A stretch of 64,000 bases of DNA from Calditrichia bacterium. GTDB lineage: Bacteria > Calditrichota > Calditrichia > RBG-13-44-9 > J075. The stretch lies in the NCBI GenBank assembly GCA_020635015.1, contig JACKAP010000001.1, positions 62,001 through 126,000 of the forward strand. Reading direction: 5' to 3'. A program made the translations under genes and the position numbers. Of the stretch, positions 1 through 9,035 are shown one piece after another (the first letter of the stretch is position 1; each line of letters begins with the position of its first letter). The notes below the pieces were generated by a model. It saw only the letters and a list, made by a program, of their open reading frames with translations. It was not told the DNA's origin and made no database searches.

Positions 1-70
1 TTTTGAGTTTGAATCCTTTTTTTACATCCCCCCTTCCCCTTCTTCGAAGCTCATGATACCCTGCATCTTA

Positions 71-350
71 CGAACCAGCCCCGTCAGGGGCGTCCCACGT
101 CAACACCGGCCGCCAGGCCGGTGGAACAAACAACCCTCATCCATACTAGCCCCGTCAGGGGCGGTCCCACACCGTCGCCGCATCAAAGGGCCGACCCTAA
201 ACCGACATCAAGCACGTGTCGCTCTGCAAAGAGTTCTCCGAACATAAATGCCATCACGCCTTGGGATCGCCCCTGCCGGGGCTCAAAAATCTTTAAAATG
301 ACCGTCAGCACCGGCCGGCAGCCGGTGCTGGCGTGGGACGCCCTGCGGGC
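71..350. repeat. Array of short palindromes with GNNA/GNA loops, in inverted halves
   Basis: Palindromes lie at 78-91 and 149-162 (GCCCC, loop GTCA), 104-123 (loop GCCA), 269-282 (loop GGCA read on the minus strand), 306-330 and 340-350 (loop GCA on the minus strand). The block at 78-123 reappears in reverse complement at about 306-350, including an 11-base match (89-99 against 332-342), so the array is itself an inverted pair. I see no gene in 1-1060. The remainder holds the TTTCGTCCC direct repeats, an ATGGGTTA-type inverted repeat and the promoter region of the TonB receptor gene. Confidence 0.75.
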
Positions 351-467
351 TAATGATACTGGCTCGGTCATTCCGAAGGCGTCAGCCGAGTGATCTGTTC
401 GCGCAACATTTTTTTTAACATATAGTTCTCAACCAATCGATCCACCTCCCGACAAAGCAATCCCCCA

Positions 468-520
468 TTTCGTCCCGCCATTTTCCGTTTCGTCCCGCCA
501 CTATACCACTTCGTCCCATA
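468..520. repeat. Three direct repeats spaced by about 20 bp
   Basis: TTTCGTCCCGCCA occurs at 468-480 and again at 488-500. A shortened copy, CTTCGTCCCATA, begins at 509. The 20 and 21 bp spacing places the copies on one face of the helix, as in regulator or initiator iterons. It could equally be another low-complexity intergenic repeat of this genome. No flanking gene identifies a binding protein. Confidence 0.5.
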
Positions 521-643
521 ACAATGGTAATCACAATGTTTTTCTTTAGCTTACCCCTGAGTTTGATCATCGTCTGACAATAAATACCGTTCCCCCCGCC
601 CCCGTCTCTGTCTCCATACGGGGGTGGGGGGAAATAAAAACGT

Positions 644-734
644 AAATGGGTTAATGGGGGAATGTGTTTATGGGTTAAATACGGCACAAATTCAATAACC
701 CGTCCGTTTTTCCCCATTCACCCATTCACTCATC
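644..734. repeat. ATGGGTTA-type repeat, inverted pair
   Basis: The left arm (644-679) is built of ATGGGTTA-like octamers and the right arm (708-734) of the complementary CCCATTCA units. Both flank a short loop that ends with CGTCCGTTTTTCCCC (701-715). The same layout and loop-edge motif recur at 41301-41407, and a related pair lies at 7531-7610. Confidence 0.7.
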
Positions 735-1060
735 AGGCATATCAACTCATACCCGGCAACACGCTTTTTTCCATTAAGGTTCAAAGCGTTCTACATTTTT
801 TGCGATCTGTGTTTCGGGGCCCGGCGCATTGCGGCCGGTTCTGAAGATGCACCGGGTATGCCATTCCCTGCGTTCGGAACCCGCCGTTTTACAGCCCGCT
901 CTAAAAACGTCCCGATCTCTCATCGCACCCAACTGCTATACAGGATAAATCCGCTACGGTTTAACTCAATCAAGGAGCGCGGCTATGACATGATATCCCT
1001 ATTCGCCAGTTTCGCTAATCCATATAATCACGTTTCATAACTGCAAGGAGATTAGATCAT

Positions 1061-4000
1061 ATGAAAGCCAAGTTACGCTGGATATTGCTGCTGATATCGC
1101 TCCCGGCGCTGCTGTTCGGCCAGTCTTCCGGCAAGTTGGTCGGGGTGGTCAAAGACAAAGGCACCAACGAGCCTTTGCCGGGGGTAAACATCAGCCTGGA
1201 AGGCACCACCATGGGCGCGGCCAGTGATGTCGATGGTTACTTCGTCATCCTGAACGTGCCGGTGGGCACCTACACGGTGCGGGCCAACTTTATCGGCTAC
1301 CAGGATGTGTTCATGGAAAAAGTGCGGGTCTCTGCCGACGTCACCGCCGAGGTCAATTTTAATCTCAGCGAGACCGCCATCGAAGGACAGGCGGTGGTGA
1401 TCACCGCCGAAAAACCGCTGGTGGAAAAACACATCACCCAAAGCGTCTCGCTGGTGACTTCCGACGACCTGGAAAACATGCCGGTGCGGGGATTCAACAA
1501 CGTCATTGCCACCCAGAACAGCGTGGTGGTGCAGGACGGGAACGTGCATATCCGCGGCGGCCGTCATGATGAGGTCGGCTACTACATCGACGGAGCTTCC
1601 TCGATCGATCCCCTGACCAATACGCAGTCGCTGCACATCATCCAGGAGGCGGTGGAAGAATTCCAGGTGCTGGCCGGAGGGTATACCGCGGAATACGGCG
1701 GGGCCAATTCCGGCATCGTACGCACCGAACTGCGCACCGGCAGCAATCAGTATAAGCTCTCGCTGGATGTGCAGACCGACAAGTTTGCCGATGAAGGTGA
1801 AGAGTTTCTGGGCACCTATTCCTATCGTCATCATAATGCAGTGGCTACCCTGAGCGGTCCGTTGCTGAACAACAAGCTGCGTTTCTTTGTGGCTGGAGAA
1901 AATGCCTACCAGGGCGACCGCTCGGTGCGCTTTACCGAAGGCTTCAATCTCTTCAATTTGATCGACAGCAATCCGGAGAATCCCCTGGTCGCTGGCGGCC
2001 AGCCGGACACCGTCAGCAGCTACGGCCTGCCGGGCGGCTTTACTCCGCAACGGGAAGAAGACCTCTGGGCCTTGCAGAGCACCCTGCTGTTTGACCTTTC
2101 TCCGCTACAGTTCCGCCTGAGCGGTTCCTACAGCGACCGTAGCCAGCAGTTCAACTCCTTCTACGAGAATGCCCAGGTGGGCTCATCTCCCAACACTCCG
2201 TTGCTGAATTTGCTGAACGACCGCACCTTCGACGATCGTTTCACCAACCTGCTGCTGACCGGGAAGATGACCTATATTCTCGATACCAAGTCGATCCTCG
2301 ATGCCAGCGTCAGCTACTTCAATTCGGTGCTGGACCGGGAAGACAGCTACTTCGGCAACAACTGGCAGCAATGGTGGGACAGCAGCGCCGTCTCTCAGCA
2401 TACCAACGGCGCGGTGAATTATGCCAGCCGCTGGCGGCCGGAGCAGAACTATATCTTCAACGGGATCTATTTTGCCCGCGACGGTGCGCCGTACCGCGAT
2501 TACCGGGTGCAAAACCAGAACTATCTCAGTGGAGCCCTCAACTTTGTGACTCAGGCCAACCGTCATCACGAGCTGAAGCTGGGGGGGGAATACCGCCGCT
2601 ACAACCTGCGCCGTTTTACCATCCGTTCCAACGCCATGAATACCCTGGCGACTTTTAACGTGGACCGGAAGGAAGATGTGCCGGTGGAAACCTGGATCTC
2701 CCAGTCGGTGCCGAATAATTACGGCTACGATATCTACGGCAATGAGACCGACAGCAATATCTTCAACGAAGACGGCATCCAGGTCGGGGAAAAGCCGAAA
2801 AAGCCCGCCTTCGGGTCGGTGTATGTGCAGGATAAGATCGAGTATAACGACTTGATCATCAATGCCGGGCTGCGCTACGATTACTTCGATTCCCAGGGCC
2901 GGGAGCTGCGCACCCCCACCAATCCGCAGCGCGACCTGGAAACCCGCCAGATCCTGGACTCGGAATGGCGCGACAAGAAGGTGTTCCAGCAGCTCAGCCC
3001 GCGGCTGGGATTTTCCTTCCCGGTGAGCGAAAAAACGGTGTTCTACATGCAGTACGGCAAGTTTATCCAACTGCCGGAACTGGAAACCATGTATGCCGGG
3101 GTGCAGCGCTATAATTATGAATATGTCGCGGCCGGGATCTCTTTCCTGGATCCAACCGGCTACGGCCTGGATCCGATCCGCACCACTTCCTACGAGATCG
3201 GCTTCCGCCAGCAGATGGGCCCGGTGGCGGCGATGGATATCGCCGGCTTCTACCGCAACGTCAAGGGCCAGGTGCAGGTCGACCGCATCACCCCCGACGC
3301 CTCCGCCGGCCTGGTGCCCTTCAATATATTGGTGAACGGCGACTTCACCACCACCAAGGGGCTGGAGCTGGGGCTGACCCTGCGCCGGATCAACCGTCTC
3401 CAGGGGCGCCTCAACTACACCCTGACCGAAGCGGAAGGCACCGCCTCCTCGCGCAATGCCCACGTCTCGGCCTTCGAGCAGAATACGCCGCGGCCGACGA
3501 TCATCAATCCGCTGAACTTCTCCCAGAAGCATCGCGGATCGGTGTCCCTGGATTACCGCTATGGCCAGGATGAGGGCGGCGCTGTGCTGCAAAATGTCGG
3601 GTTGAACACGCTGTTCACCTTCAACAGTGGTCATCCCTACACCTTTGCCCGCTCGGAAGTGGGCCAGGCCGGGCCGTACACCGCCGGCACCAACTATATG
3701 AACGACACCCGCTCCCGCCGGGCGCTGGAAGGCGTGGGCAGCTCTACTACTCCCTTCAACTGGAATGTCGACCTGCGTTTGGACAAGACCTTCCGCCTGA
3801 GCGACCGCCTTGCCGCGACCGCCTACATGCGGGTGAACAATCTGTTTAACACCAAGAACGTCATCAACGTCTTCGCCGCCACCGGCAGCGCGGAAGATGA
3901 CGGCTTTATCGACAATCTGGAAGTGTCCCAGGCGTACATCGACGCCAACGGCGGGGAAGACTATATCAACATGTACCGCGCTATCAATATCGACAACGGC

Positions 4001-4081
4001 CAGGCATACTGGGATGAGTTGAATCTGGAACTCTACGGCTCCCCCCGGCAGATCTTCTTTGGCCTGAAACTCAACTATTAA
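1061..4081 (+). CDS. TonB-dependent receptor with CarboxypepD_reg-like N-terminal domain
   Basis: This is an outer-membrane, energy-dependent importer or a component of a secretion-linked complex. A signal peptide (about 1-20) is followed by a carboxypeptidase-regulatory-like beta-sandwich (24-110, KGTNEPLPGVNISLEGT), a plug (about 130-235, with VHIRGGRHDEVGYYIDG) and a long beta-barrel that ends in the aromatic residue expected of a barrel strand (LKLNY). The 1006-aa length suits the family. The start is supported by AAGGAG at 1045-1050. No SusD partner follows. Instead a secreted protein starts 33 bp downstream and a PorV-like barrel comes next, so a role in export or in handling that protein is as plausible as nutrient uptake. 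The substrate cannot be told. A TATAAT at 1023-1028 could be its -10 element, but no good -35 box is visible. Confidence 0.9.
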   Translation: MKAKLRWILLLISLPALLFGQSSGKLVGVVKDKGTNEPLPGVNISLEGTTMGAASDVDGYFVILNVPVGTYTVRANFIGYQDVFMEKVRVSADVTAEVNFNLSETAIEGQAVVITAEKPLVEKHITQSVSLVTSDDLENMPVRGFNNVIATQNSVVVQDGNVHIRGGRHDEVGYYIDGASSIDPLTNTQSLHIIQEAVEEFQVLAGGYTAEYGGANSGIVRTELRTGSNQYKLSLDVQTDKFADEGEEFLGTYSYRHHNAVATLSGPLLNNKLRFFVAGENAYQGDRSVRFTEGFNLFNLIDSNPENPLVAGGQPDTVSSYGLPGGFTPQREEDLWALQSTLLFDLSPLQFRLSGSYSDRSQQFNSFYENAQVGSSPNTPLLNLLNDRTFDDRFTNLLLTGKMTYILDTKSILDASVSYFNSVLDREDSYFGNNWQQWWDSSAVSQHTNGAVNYASRWRPEQNYIFNGIYFARDGAPYRDYRVQNQNYLSGALNFVTQANRHHELKLGGEYRRYNLRRFTIRSNAMNTLATFNVDRKEDVPVETWISQSVPNNYGYDIYGNETDSNIFNEDGIQVGEKPKKPAFGSVYVQDKIEYNDLIINAGLRYDYFDSQGRELRTPTNPQRDLETRQILDSEWRDKKVFQQLSPRLGFSFPVSEKTVFYMQYGKFIQLPELETMYAGVQRYNYEYVAAGISFLDPTGYGLDPIRTTSYEIGFRQQMGPVAAMDIAGFYRNVKGQVQVDRITPDASAGLVPFNILVNGDFTTTKGLELGLTLRRINRLQGRLNYTLTEAEGTASSRNAHVSAFEQNTPRPTIINPLNFSQKHRGSVSLDYRYGQDEGGAVLQNVGLNTLFTFNSGHPYTFARSEVGQAGPYTAGTNYMNDTRSRRALEGVGSSTTPFNWNVDLRLDKTFRLSDRLAATAYMRVNNLFNTKNVINVFAATGSAEDDGFIDNLEVSQAYIDANGGEDYINMYRAINIDNGQAYWDELNLELYGSPRQIFFGLKLNY

Positions 4082-4114
4082 ACGGCATCTCTGGATTGAC
4101 GGAGGAAATTGAAT

Positions 4115-7100
4115 ATGCGAAGAAAATTTATGATAGGCTTTATCAGCGGTTTGATTTTGCTGCTGAGCGGCTTTCTGGCGGCCAAAGGACCGGCCGGCAG
4201 CCGGACACTGCATAAATCAAACAATGTGGCGGTGCAGACCCTCTCCAACATCGGCAACGTGAGCTACTGGCTGCGTGCCGACGGGTTTTCCGCCCATAAT
4301 CCGTTCACCTCGGAAGCGGGGGCGGAATACCCCCGCGGCACTGCCGGGGTGATCTACCAGGACGGCCTGATCTGGGGCGGCCTGGTGAACGACACTCGCA
4401 ATCCCGCCCTGCCCCGCCTGCGGGTGGGGGGGCAAACCTACCGCATCGGCACCACCGGGGGATGGATCGTCACCCCCGGCAGCGCCACGGCCGAGCCGGT
4501 GGCCATCTCGCCCAACGACGAGCGGGTGGGCACCTACCGTATCCGTCGCGATTGGCGCGCGCTCAAACTGGGGCAGGCCACGGTGATCAATGACGCTGCC
4601 GAGCTGAACGAAGTGCCGATCGGCAGTGTTACCGATGCGATGCAGCAGGAAGTGCTCGACAATTACGCCAGCGACTGGGAAAACTGGCCCACCGACCTCG
4701 GCGCGCCGTTCTATGATGTCAACGACAACGGCCGCTACGATCCGGGTACCGAGATCGACCTGAACGGCAACGGCCAGATCGAGATCGGCGAAGTGGAAGA
4801 GCCCGGCCTGGCCGGCGCTGACCAGGTGGTCTGGATGGCCTTCAACGACCTCGATGGCGGGGCCACCAGCAATCTTTACGGCGCCCCCCCGATCGGGCTG
4901 GAAGTGCAGAGCACCGTCTGGGCCTACAACCAGCCCGATGCCACGCTCGGCCAGCTGATCTTCAAACGCTACCGGATTATCAACAAGTCCGGCTTCCGGA
5001 TCGATTCGATGTTTGTCGCCCAGTGGAGCGACCCGGACATCGGCGGTTATACCGACGACCTGGTGGGCAGCGATATCGAGCGCAGCCTGGGTTATGCCTA
5101 CAACGGCAACCTAAGTGATGCTGATTTCACCGATTTCAGCATCCCCCCGGGGGCAATCGGCTACGACTTTTTCCAGGGGCCGCTGGTACGCGGGGTCGCC
5201 GGTCAGGACCGCAACGGCAATGGGGTGGATGACGCCGAGGATTTCGCCATCTATAATCTTCAGGAGGTGGGACCGGGCTGGATCAATCTGCCCCTGACCT
5301 CCTTCGGCTATTTTGCCTCCGGCAGTGCGATCGACGATCCGGACCTGGGGGAATATGACGGCACCCTGCAGTGGTACAACCTGCTCAACGGCTATACCAC
5401 CACCGCCGATACCGCCAATCCCACTCCCTTTATCCAGGGATTCGGCGAGAACGCCGGGTTGGCGACGCCGTTCCCGGTGAGCGGTGATCCGGTGCGTCAG
5501 AGCGGCGACATCGACGCCTTCGGCACCAACCTGCCCCCGGGCGACCGCCGCATGGCGCTGCCCTCGGGACCCTTCACCATGCTGCCCGGCGATACCCAGG
5601 AAGTGGTGGTGGCGGTGGTCGGCGGGATCGTTCCCCAGGAAGGGGGTAACAACCGCAACGCCGTGGCCCAGTTGAAACTCAATGACGACTTTGCCCAGTT
5701 CGTCTACAACAAGCTGTTCCAGGGCATTCCCCGGCCTCCGGCGGCGCCGGAAGTGAACGTGACCCCGCTGGAAGAGCGCATCGTGCTGGAATGGGGCTCC
5801 AATGATGCGGCAATCGCCGAAACGGAAAAGGATGATCCCGCCCTGGGCTTCAATTTCGAGGCCTACAATGTCTATCAATTGCCCGGGCCTAACGCCACCA
5901 AGGCGCAGGCCACGCTGATCGCTACCTTCGACCTGAACAATTCGATCAGCACCATCATTGCCGCCCAGTTTGTGCCGGAGTTCGGCGACATCGTAGAAGT
6001 GCCGATCCAGAAGGGCACCAACAGCGGCATCCAGCGCCACTTCATCGTGGAAAAGGATTACATCAAGGACCGCCCGCTCTATGCCGGCAACCGCTATTAT
6101 TTTGCCGTCACCGCCTACAACGTCAAGGATGAGGACGGCGACGGGGTGGTCGATTCCGACGTGCCGGAACCGGCGCTGGAAAGCGCGCTGGACGTGATCG
6201 AGGTGATCCCGCAGTCGCCCAAACCGGGCACCCGCTATCCCAATGCGGTGGGCGAGTCGCTGGCCGTGGAAAAGACCGGCTTCAACGATCCCACTGTGCA
6301 GGTGACGGTGGTTGACCCCAGCGCGGTCAGCGGCCATAACTACCGGGTAGAATTTAATCAGGAAAATCAATACGCACTTGATCCGATCGTGGACGATTCC
6401 ACCGGGCAGATCGTCGGATACGACACCACCGGGGTATGGCACACCTGGAATCTGATCGATGAGACCGACGGGGATAAGGTGCTGCTGGCCGATCAGACCA
6501 ACCTGAGCGGCGATAACAGCTACCGCATCCGCGACGGCCTGCTGGTGAAGGTGATCGGTCCCAAGACCGGCGGCATCTCCACCTGGGATTTTGAGGGCGA
6601 CCGCTGGGTTACCGGCGTGGACTGGGGCGGCGCGCAGTTCTTTGGCGGGCTGGACCTGGGATCTGTCTTCTTCGGCTCCACCCTGGGGCTGTCCGACCTG
6701 GTGCCGGTGCAGCTGGTGTTCCAGGATCAGGCGGATGTGGACGCCAACGGCTACGTCAGCGAAGGAGCAGTCTACCGCCGCGACCAGGCGTATGCCTACG
6801 CCGGCACCGGCAAGCTGCCCTTCGCCGCTTATGACGTCAGCGATCCGGACAATCCCCGCCAGGTGAATGTCACCTTCGTGGAGGACAACAGCTTTGCTCC
6901 GGCCAACCTGATCTGGGATATGGGGTGGGACGGTTCCGCCTATCCCGATGTCCCCACCGGCGCCCGGGAATATATATTTATCCACAAGAGCGATTATAAC
7001 GGCGGGGCGGATTATAATGCCGGCAATGACGGCACCGTTGCCGACGTGATGTTCGCCATCTGGCCGACTCAGCGGGGCGACCGTCCCTATTTGCTGGCGC

Positions 7101-7525
7101 CGTTTACCATGGATATCTTCGTCAACCTGCCCGGCACCCCGGCCGATAAATTCGCCTTCTCCACCGAGAGCGTGGTGGTGGAAGATCAGAACGTCGCCCG
7201 TGATGATGTAGAAAAGATCGGTGCGTTTCCCAATCCCTATTACGCCAACAATCCGGAAGAGACCAGCCGCTTCGATCGCTTCCTGACCATCACTCACCTG
7301 CCCCGTAAGGCCAGCGTGCGGATTTTCAGCCTCTCCGGGGTGCAGGTGCGCAAGATCGAGAAGAACGATGAATCACAATTCCTGAAATGGGATCTGCGCA
7401 ACGAGGCGAATCTACCGGTGGCCAGCGGCATCTATTTTGTGCATATCGAGATGCCGGAGCTGGGCAAGGAGAAGAACCTGAAATTGTTCGTGATCCAGGG
7501 TGAAGAGATTCTGGATTATTTCTAA
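4115..7525 (+). CDS. Large secreted protein with type IX-like C-terminal sorting domain
   Basis: The 1136-aa protein begins with a signal peptide (about 1-25). I chose ATG 4115 over TTG 4109 because GGAGG at 4101-4105 is nine bases from the ATG but only three from the TTG. Asp/Asn-rich calcium-loop-like stretches occur near 201-222 (DVNDNGRYD, DLNGNGQIE), near 364 (DRNGNGVDD) and near 671 (DEDGDGVVD). A fibronectin-III-like segment spans about 540-690. The last 100 residues (from about 1034, AFPNPYYANN, then LSGVQVRKIE and VASGIYFVHIE) have the pattern of FlgD-like or type IX C-terminal signals. It is likely cell-surface attached or secreted, working with the TonB receptor 33 bp upstream and the PorV-like protein downstream. 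The middle of the protein is unassigned. Confidence 0.8.
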   Translation: MRRKFMIGFISGLILLLSGFLAAKGPAGSRTLHKSNNVAVQTLSNIGNVSYWLRADGFSAHNPFTSEAGAEYPRGTAGVIYQDGLIWGGLVNDTRNPALPRLRVGGQTYRIGTTGGWIVTPGSATAEPVAISPNDERVGTYRIRRDWRALKLGQATVINDAAELNEVPIGSVTDAMQQEVLDNYASDWENWPTDLGAPFYDVNDNGRYDPGTEIDLNGNGQIEIGEVEEPGLAGADQVVWMAFNDLDGGATSNLYGAPPIGLEVQSTVWAYNQPDATLGQLIFKRYRIINKSGFRIDSMFVAQWSDPDIGGYTDDLVGSDIERSLGYAYNGNLSDADFTDFSIPPGAIGYDFFQGPLVRGVAGQDRNGNGVDDAEDFAIYNLQEVGPGWINLPLTSFGYFASGSAIDDPDLGEYDGTLQWYNLLNGYTTTADTANPTPFIQGFGENAGLATPFPVSGDPVRQSGDIDAFGTNLPPGDRRMALPSGPFTMLPGDTQEVVVAVVGGIVPQEGGNNRNAVAQLKLNDDFAQFVYNKLFQGIPRPPAAPEVNVTPLEERIVLEWGSNDAAIAETEKDDPALGFNFEAYNVYQLPGPNATKAQATLIATFDLNNSISTIIAAQFVPEFGDIVEVPIQKGTNSGIQRHFIVEKDYIKDRPLYAGNRYYFAVTAYNVKDEDGDGVVDSDVPEPALESALDVIEVIPQSPKPGTRYPNAVGESLAVEKTGFNDPTVQVTVVDPSAVSGHNYRVEFNQENQYALDPIVDDSTGQIVGYDTTGVWHTWNLIDETDGDKVLLADQTNLSGDNSYRIRDGLLVKVIGPKTGGISTWDFEGDRWVTGVDWGGAQFFGGLDLGSVFFGSTLGLSDLVPVQLVFQDQADVDANGYVSEGAVYRRDQAYAYAGTGKLPFAAYDVSDPDNPRQVNVTFVEDNSFAPANLIWDMGWDGSAYPDVPTGAREYIFIHKSDYNGGADYNAGNDGTVADVMFAIWPTQRGDRPYLLAPFTMDIFVNLPGTPADKFAFSTESVVVEDQNVARDDVEKIGAFPNPYYANNPEETSRFDRFLTITHLPRKASVRIFSLSGVQVRKIEKNDESQFLKWDLRNEANLPVASGIYFVHIEMPELGKEKNLKLFVIQGEEILDYF

Positions 7526-7530
7526 AAGCG

Positions 7531-7610
7531 TGAATGGGTAAATGAGTGTATGGGGGTATGGGAAAAAACGAACCTCAAACCCATTAACTCATAAACCCAT
7601 ATACCCAAAC
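7531..7610. repeat. ATGGGTTA-type repeat, inverted pair
   Basis: The left arm spans 7531-7562 and the complementary right arm 7580-7610. The loop contains GGGAAAAAACG, the reverse complement of the CGTTTTTTCCC form seen in sister copies. It begins six bases after the stop codon of the secreted-protein gene, so it may fold in that mRNA. Confidence 0.65.
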
Positions 7611-7720
7611 TATCTCCCTCCACTGGTGAAGGGGATGGATGCCAGGCCTGCCGGAGGGGAACGGCGTTTCTATCCGGCAGGCCGATAAAAAATTGATGCG
7701 ACAATCATAAGGAGCCAACA

Positions 7721-8761
7721 ATGAATAAAGCAAAATTGAACCGGGTCTTCGCCTGGCTGGCCCTGGTGCTGCTGACGGTTTCCGGGCAGCTCCTGGCTGG
7801 CGATCCCGCCCGTACCGGCAGCGCCGCCGGCGAGCAGCTGCTGGTGCCGGTCGGTGCACGCGACCTGGCCATGAGCGGATCGAATGTAGCCTTTTCCCGC
7901 GGGCTGGACGCGATGTACTGGAACCCGGCTGGCTTTTCCCATATGGATAATTCCGCCGCCGGTACTTTCTCCACCATGTCGATCTTCAACGACGTCAAGG
8001 TCAACTACCTCGCCCTGGGGGTGAAGGTGGGCAGCCTGGGTAATCTCGGGTTCAGCCTGAAGTCCTTCGACTTCGGCGATATTCCCTATACCACCAACCA
8101 GGATTGGGACGGCAGCAGCGGGCGTACTTTCTCGCCCACCTTCATCACCGGGGCGCTGACCTATTCCCGCCAGCTCACCGACCTGATCCAGGTGGGGATG
8201 ACCGCCAAGCTGGTGCACGAGAGTATTCCCCGCGCCAGCGCTTCCGCGATGGCATTTGACATGGGGCTGCAGTATCATCAGTTGGGCGGGGTTAACGGCC
8301 TCTCCATGGGGCTGGTGGTGAAGAATATCGGCACCAACCTGCAGTATGCCGGCTCCGGCCTGCTGACCCAGTCGGTGGACGTAGACGGCGACCGCATCGA
8401 GTTCCGCGATCGCCCCGCCGCGACCCATCAATTACCGGCAACGGTGGAGTTGGGCCTGGGCTACCGGCGCAGCATCGACGAGCAGAACAGCGTCATCTTC
8501 AACGGCAATTTTGAGAACAACAACTTCGGGAATGATAATTTCAAGTTCGGGGTGGAATACAGCTATGGCGACCTGATCGCGCTGCGCGGCGGCTACCGGC
8601 TGGTGAACGACACCGATTCCGAAGACATTCTCTACCGCTTCACTGCCGGGATGGGGCTGAACTTCCAGCTCAGCGGCACCGACCTGCGCTTCGATTATAC
8701 CTTCCGCGATTCGCGGTATTATGACGGCAACAACCTGTTCGCCCTCACCGTCGGATTCTGA
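7721..8761 (+). CDS. PorV/PorQ-like outer-membrane beta-barrel protein
   Basis: The 346-aa protein has a signal peptide (about 1-26). After it comes the family's opening signature (GARDLAMSGSNVAFSRG, then MYWNPAGF at about 66-73) and alternating barrel strands that end with FALTVGF. PorV proteins are type IX secretion components that shuttle cargo bearing a C-terminal signal to the attachment complex. PorQ-like relatives are common across the FCB group. AAGGAG at 7709-7714 supports the start. Its position right after a protein with such a C-terminal domain supports a transport role. The core type IX genes are not in this window, so the family call is firmer than the function. Confidence 0.82.
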   Translation: MNKAKLNRVFAWLALVLLTVSGQLLAGDPARTGSAAGEQLLVPVGARDLAMSGSNVAFSRGLDAMYWNPAGFSHMDNSAAGTFSTMSIFNDVKVNYLALGVKVGSLGNLGFSLKSFDFGDIPYTTNQDWDGSSGRTFSPTFITGALTYSRQLTDLIQVGMTAKLVHESIPRASASAMAFDMGLQYHQLGGVNGLSMGLVVKNIGTNLQYAGSGLLTQSVDVDGDRIEFRDRPAATHQLPATVELGLGYRRSIDEQNSVIFNGNFENNNFGNDNFKFGVEYSYGDLIALRGGYRLVNDTDSEDILYRFTAGMGLNFQLSGTDLRFDYTFRDSRYYDGNNLFALTVGF

Positions 8762-8773
8762 TCCGCATCTCCG

Positions 8774-8809
8774 GCCCCGTCTCGATGTCATATTGAGGCG
8801 GGGCTTTTT
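8774..8809 (+). terminator. Rho-independent terminator after the PorV-like gene
   Basis: A 10-bp stem (8774-8783 with 8795-8804, one G-T pair) is followed directly by TTTTT. It lies 13 bp after the stop codon and would end the three-gene transcript from 1061. Confidence 0.85.
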
Positions 8810-8814
8810 ACTGA

Positions 8815-9032
8815 AAAGGATAAAGGGGATAAAGGATAAAGGATAAAGGATAAAGTTGTAAGGATGAAGTGATGATAAGCAATTGGGGATATACGGATAC
8901 TTTGTTTGTTAATAATTGAAATACAAGAACTTAGATTGAGCTAAAATTATTCACCACTTTATGTCTTCCCTTCATCCTTCATCCTTACTCCTTCATCCTT
9001 TATCCTTTATCCTTCATCCTTCATCCTTTCTT
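8815..9032. repeat. Heptanucleotide repeat GGATAAA, inverted arms
   Basis: AAGGATA-type heptamers fill 8815-8855 and their complements (TATCCTT, CATCCTT) fill 8965-9032, so the 220-bp gap between two convergent genes can pair arm to arm. The right arm stops three bases before the stop codon of the phosphatase gene. The 110 bases between the arms are AT-rich without recognisable signals. Confidence 0.75.
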
Positions 9033-9035
9033 TCG

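Noticed and set aside
415..717. 100-codon minus-strand frame in the leader region
   Set aside because: It consists of repeat and low-complexity DNA without a ribosome site.
990..1040. 16-codon leader peptide before the TonB receptor gene
   Set aside because: AAGGAG at 972-977 is 12 bases from its ATG and better placed for an ATG that stops after two codons. Chance is a sufficient explanation.
2183..4213. Long open frame antisense to the TonB receptor gene
   Set aside because: It is a shadow frame created by GC-rich codon use. It has low-complexity His/Gln/Val-rich composition, no ribosome site and no recognisable domain. The same applies to 1073-2050 and 5111-7297 on the minus strand.
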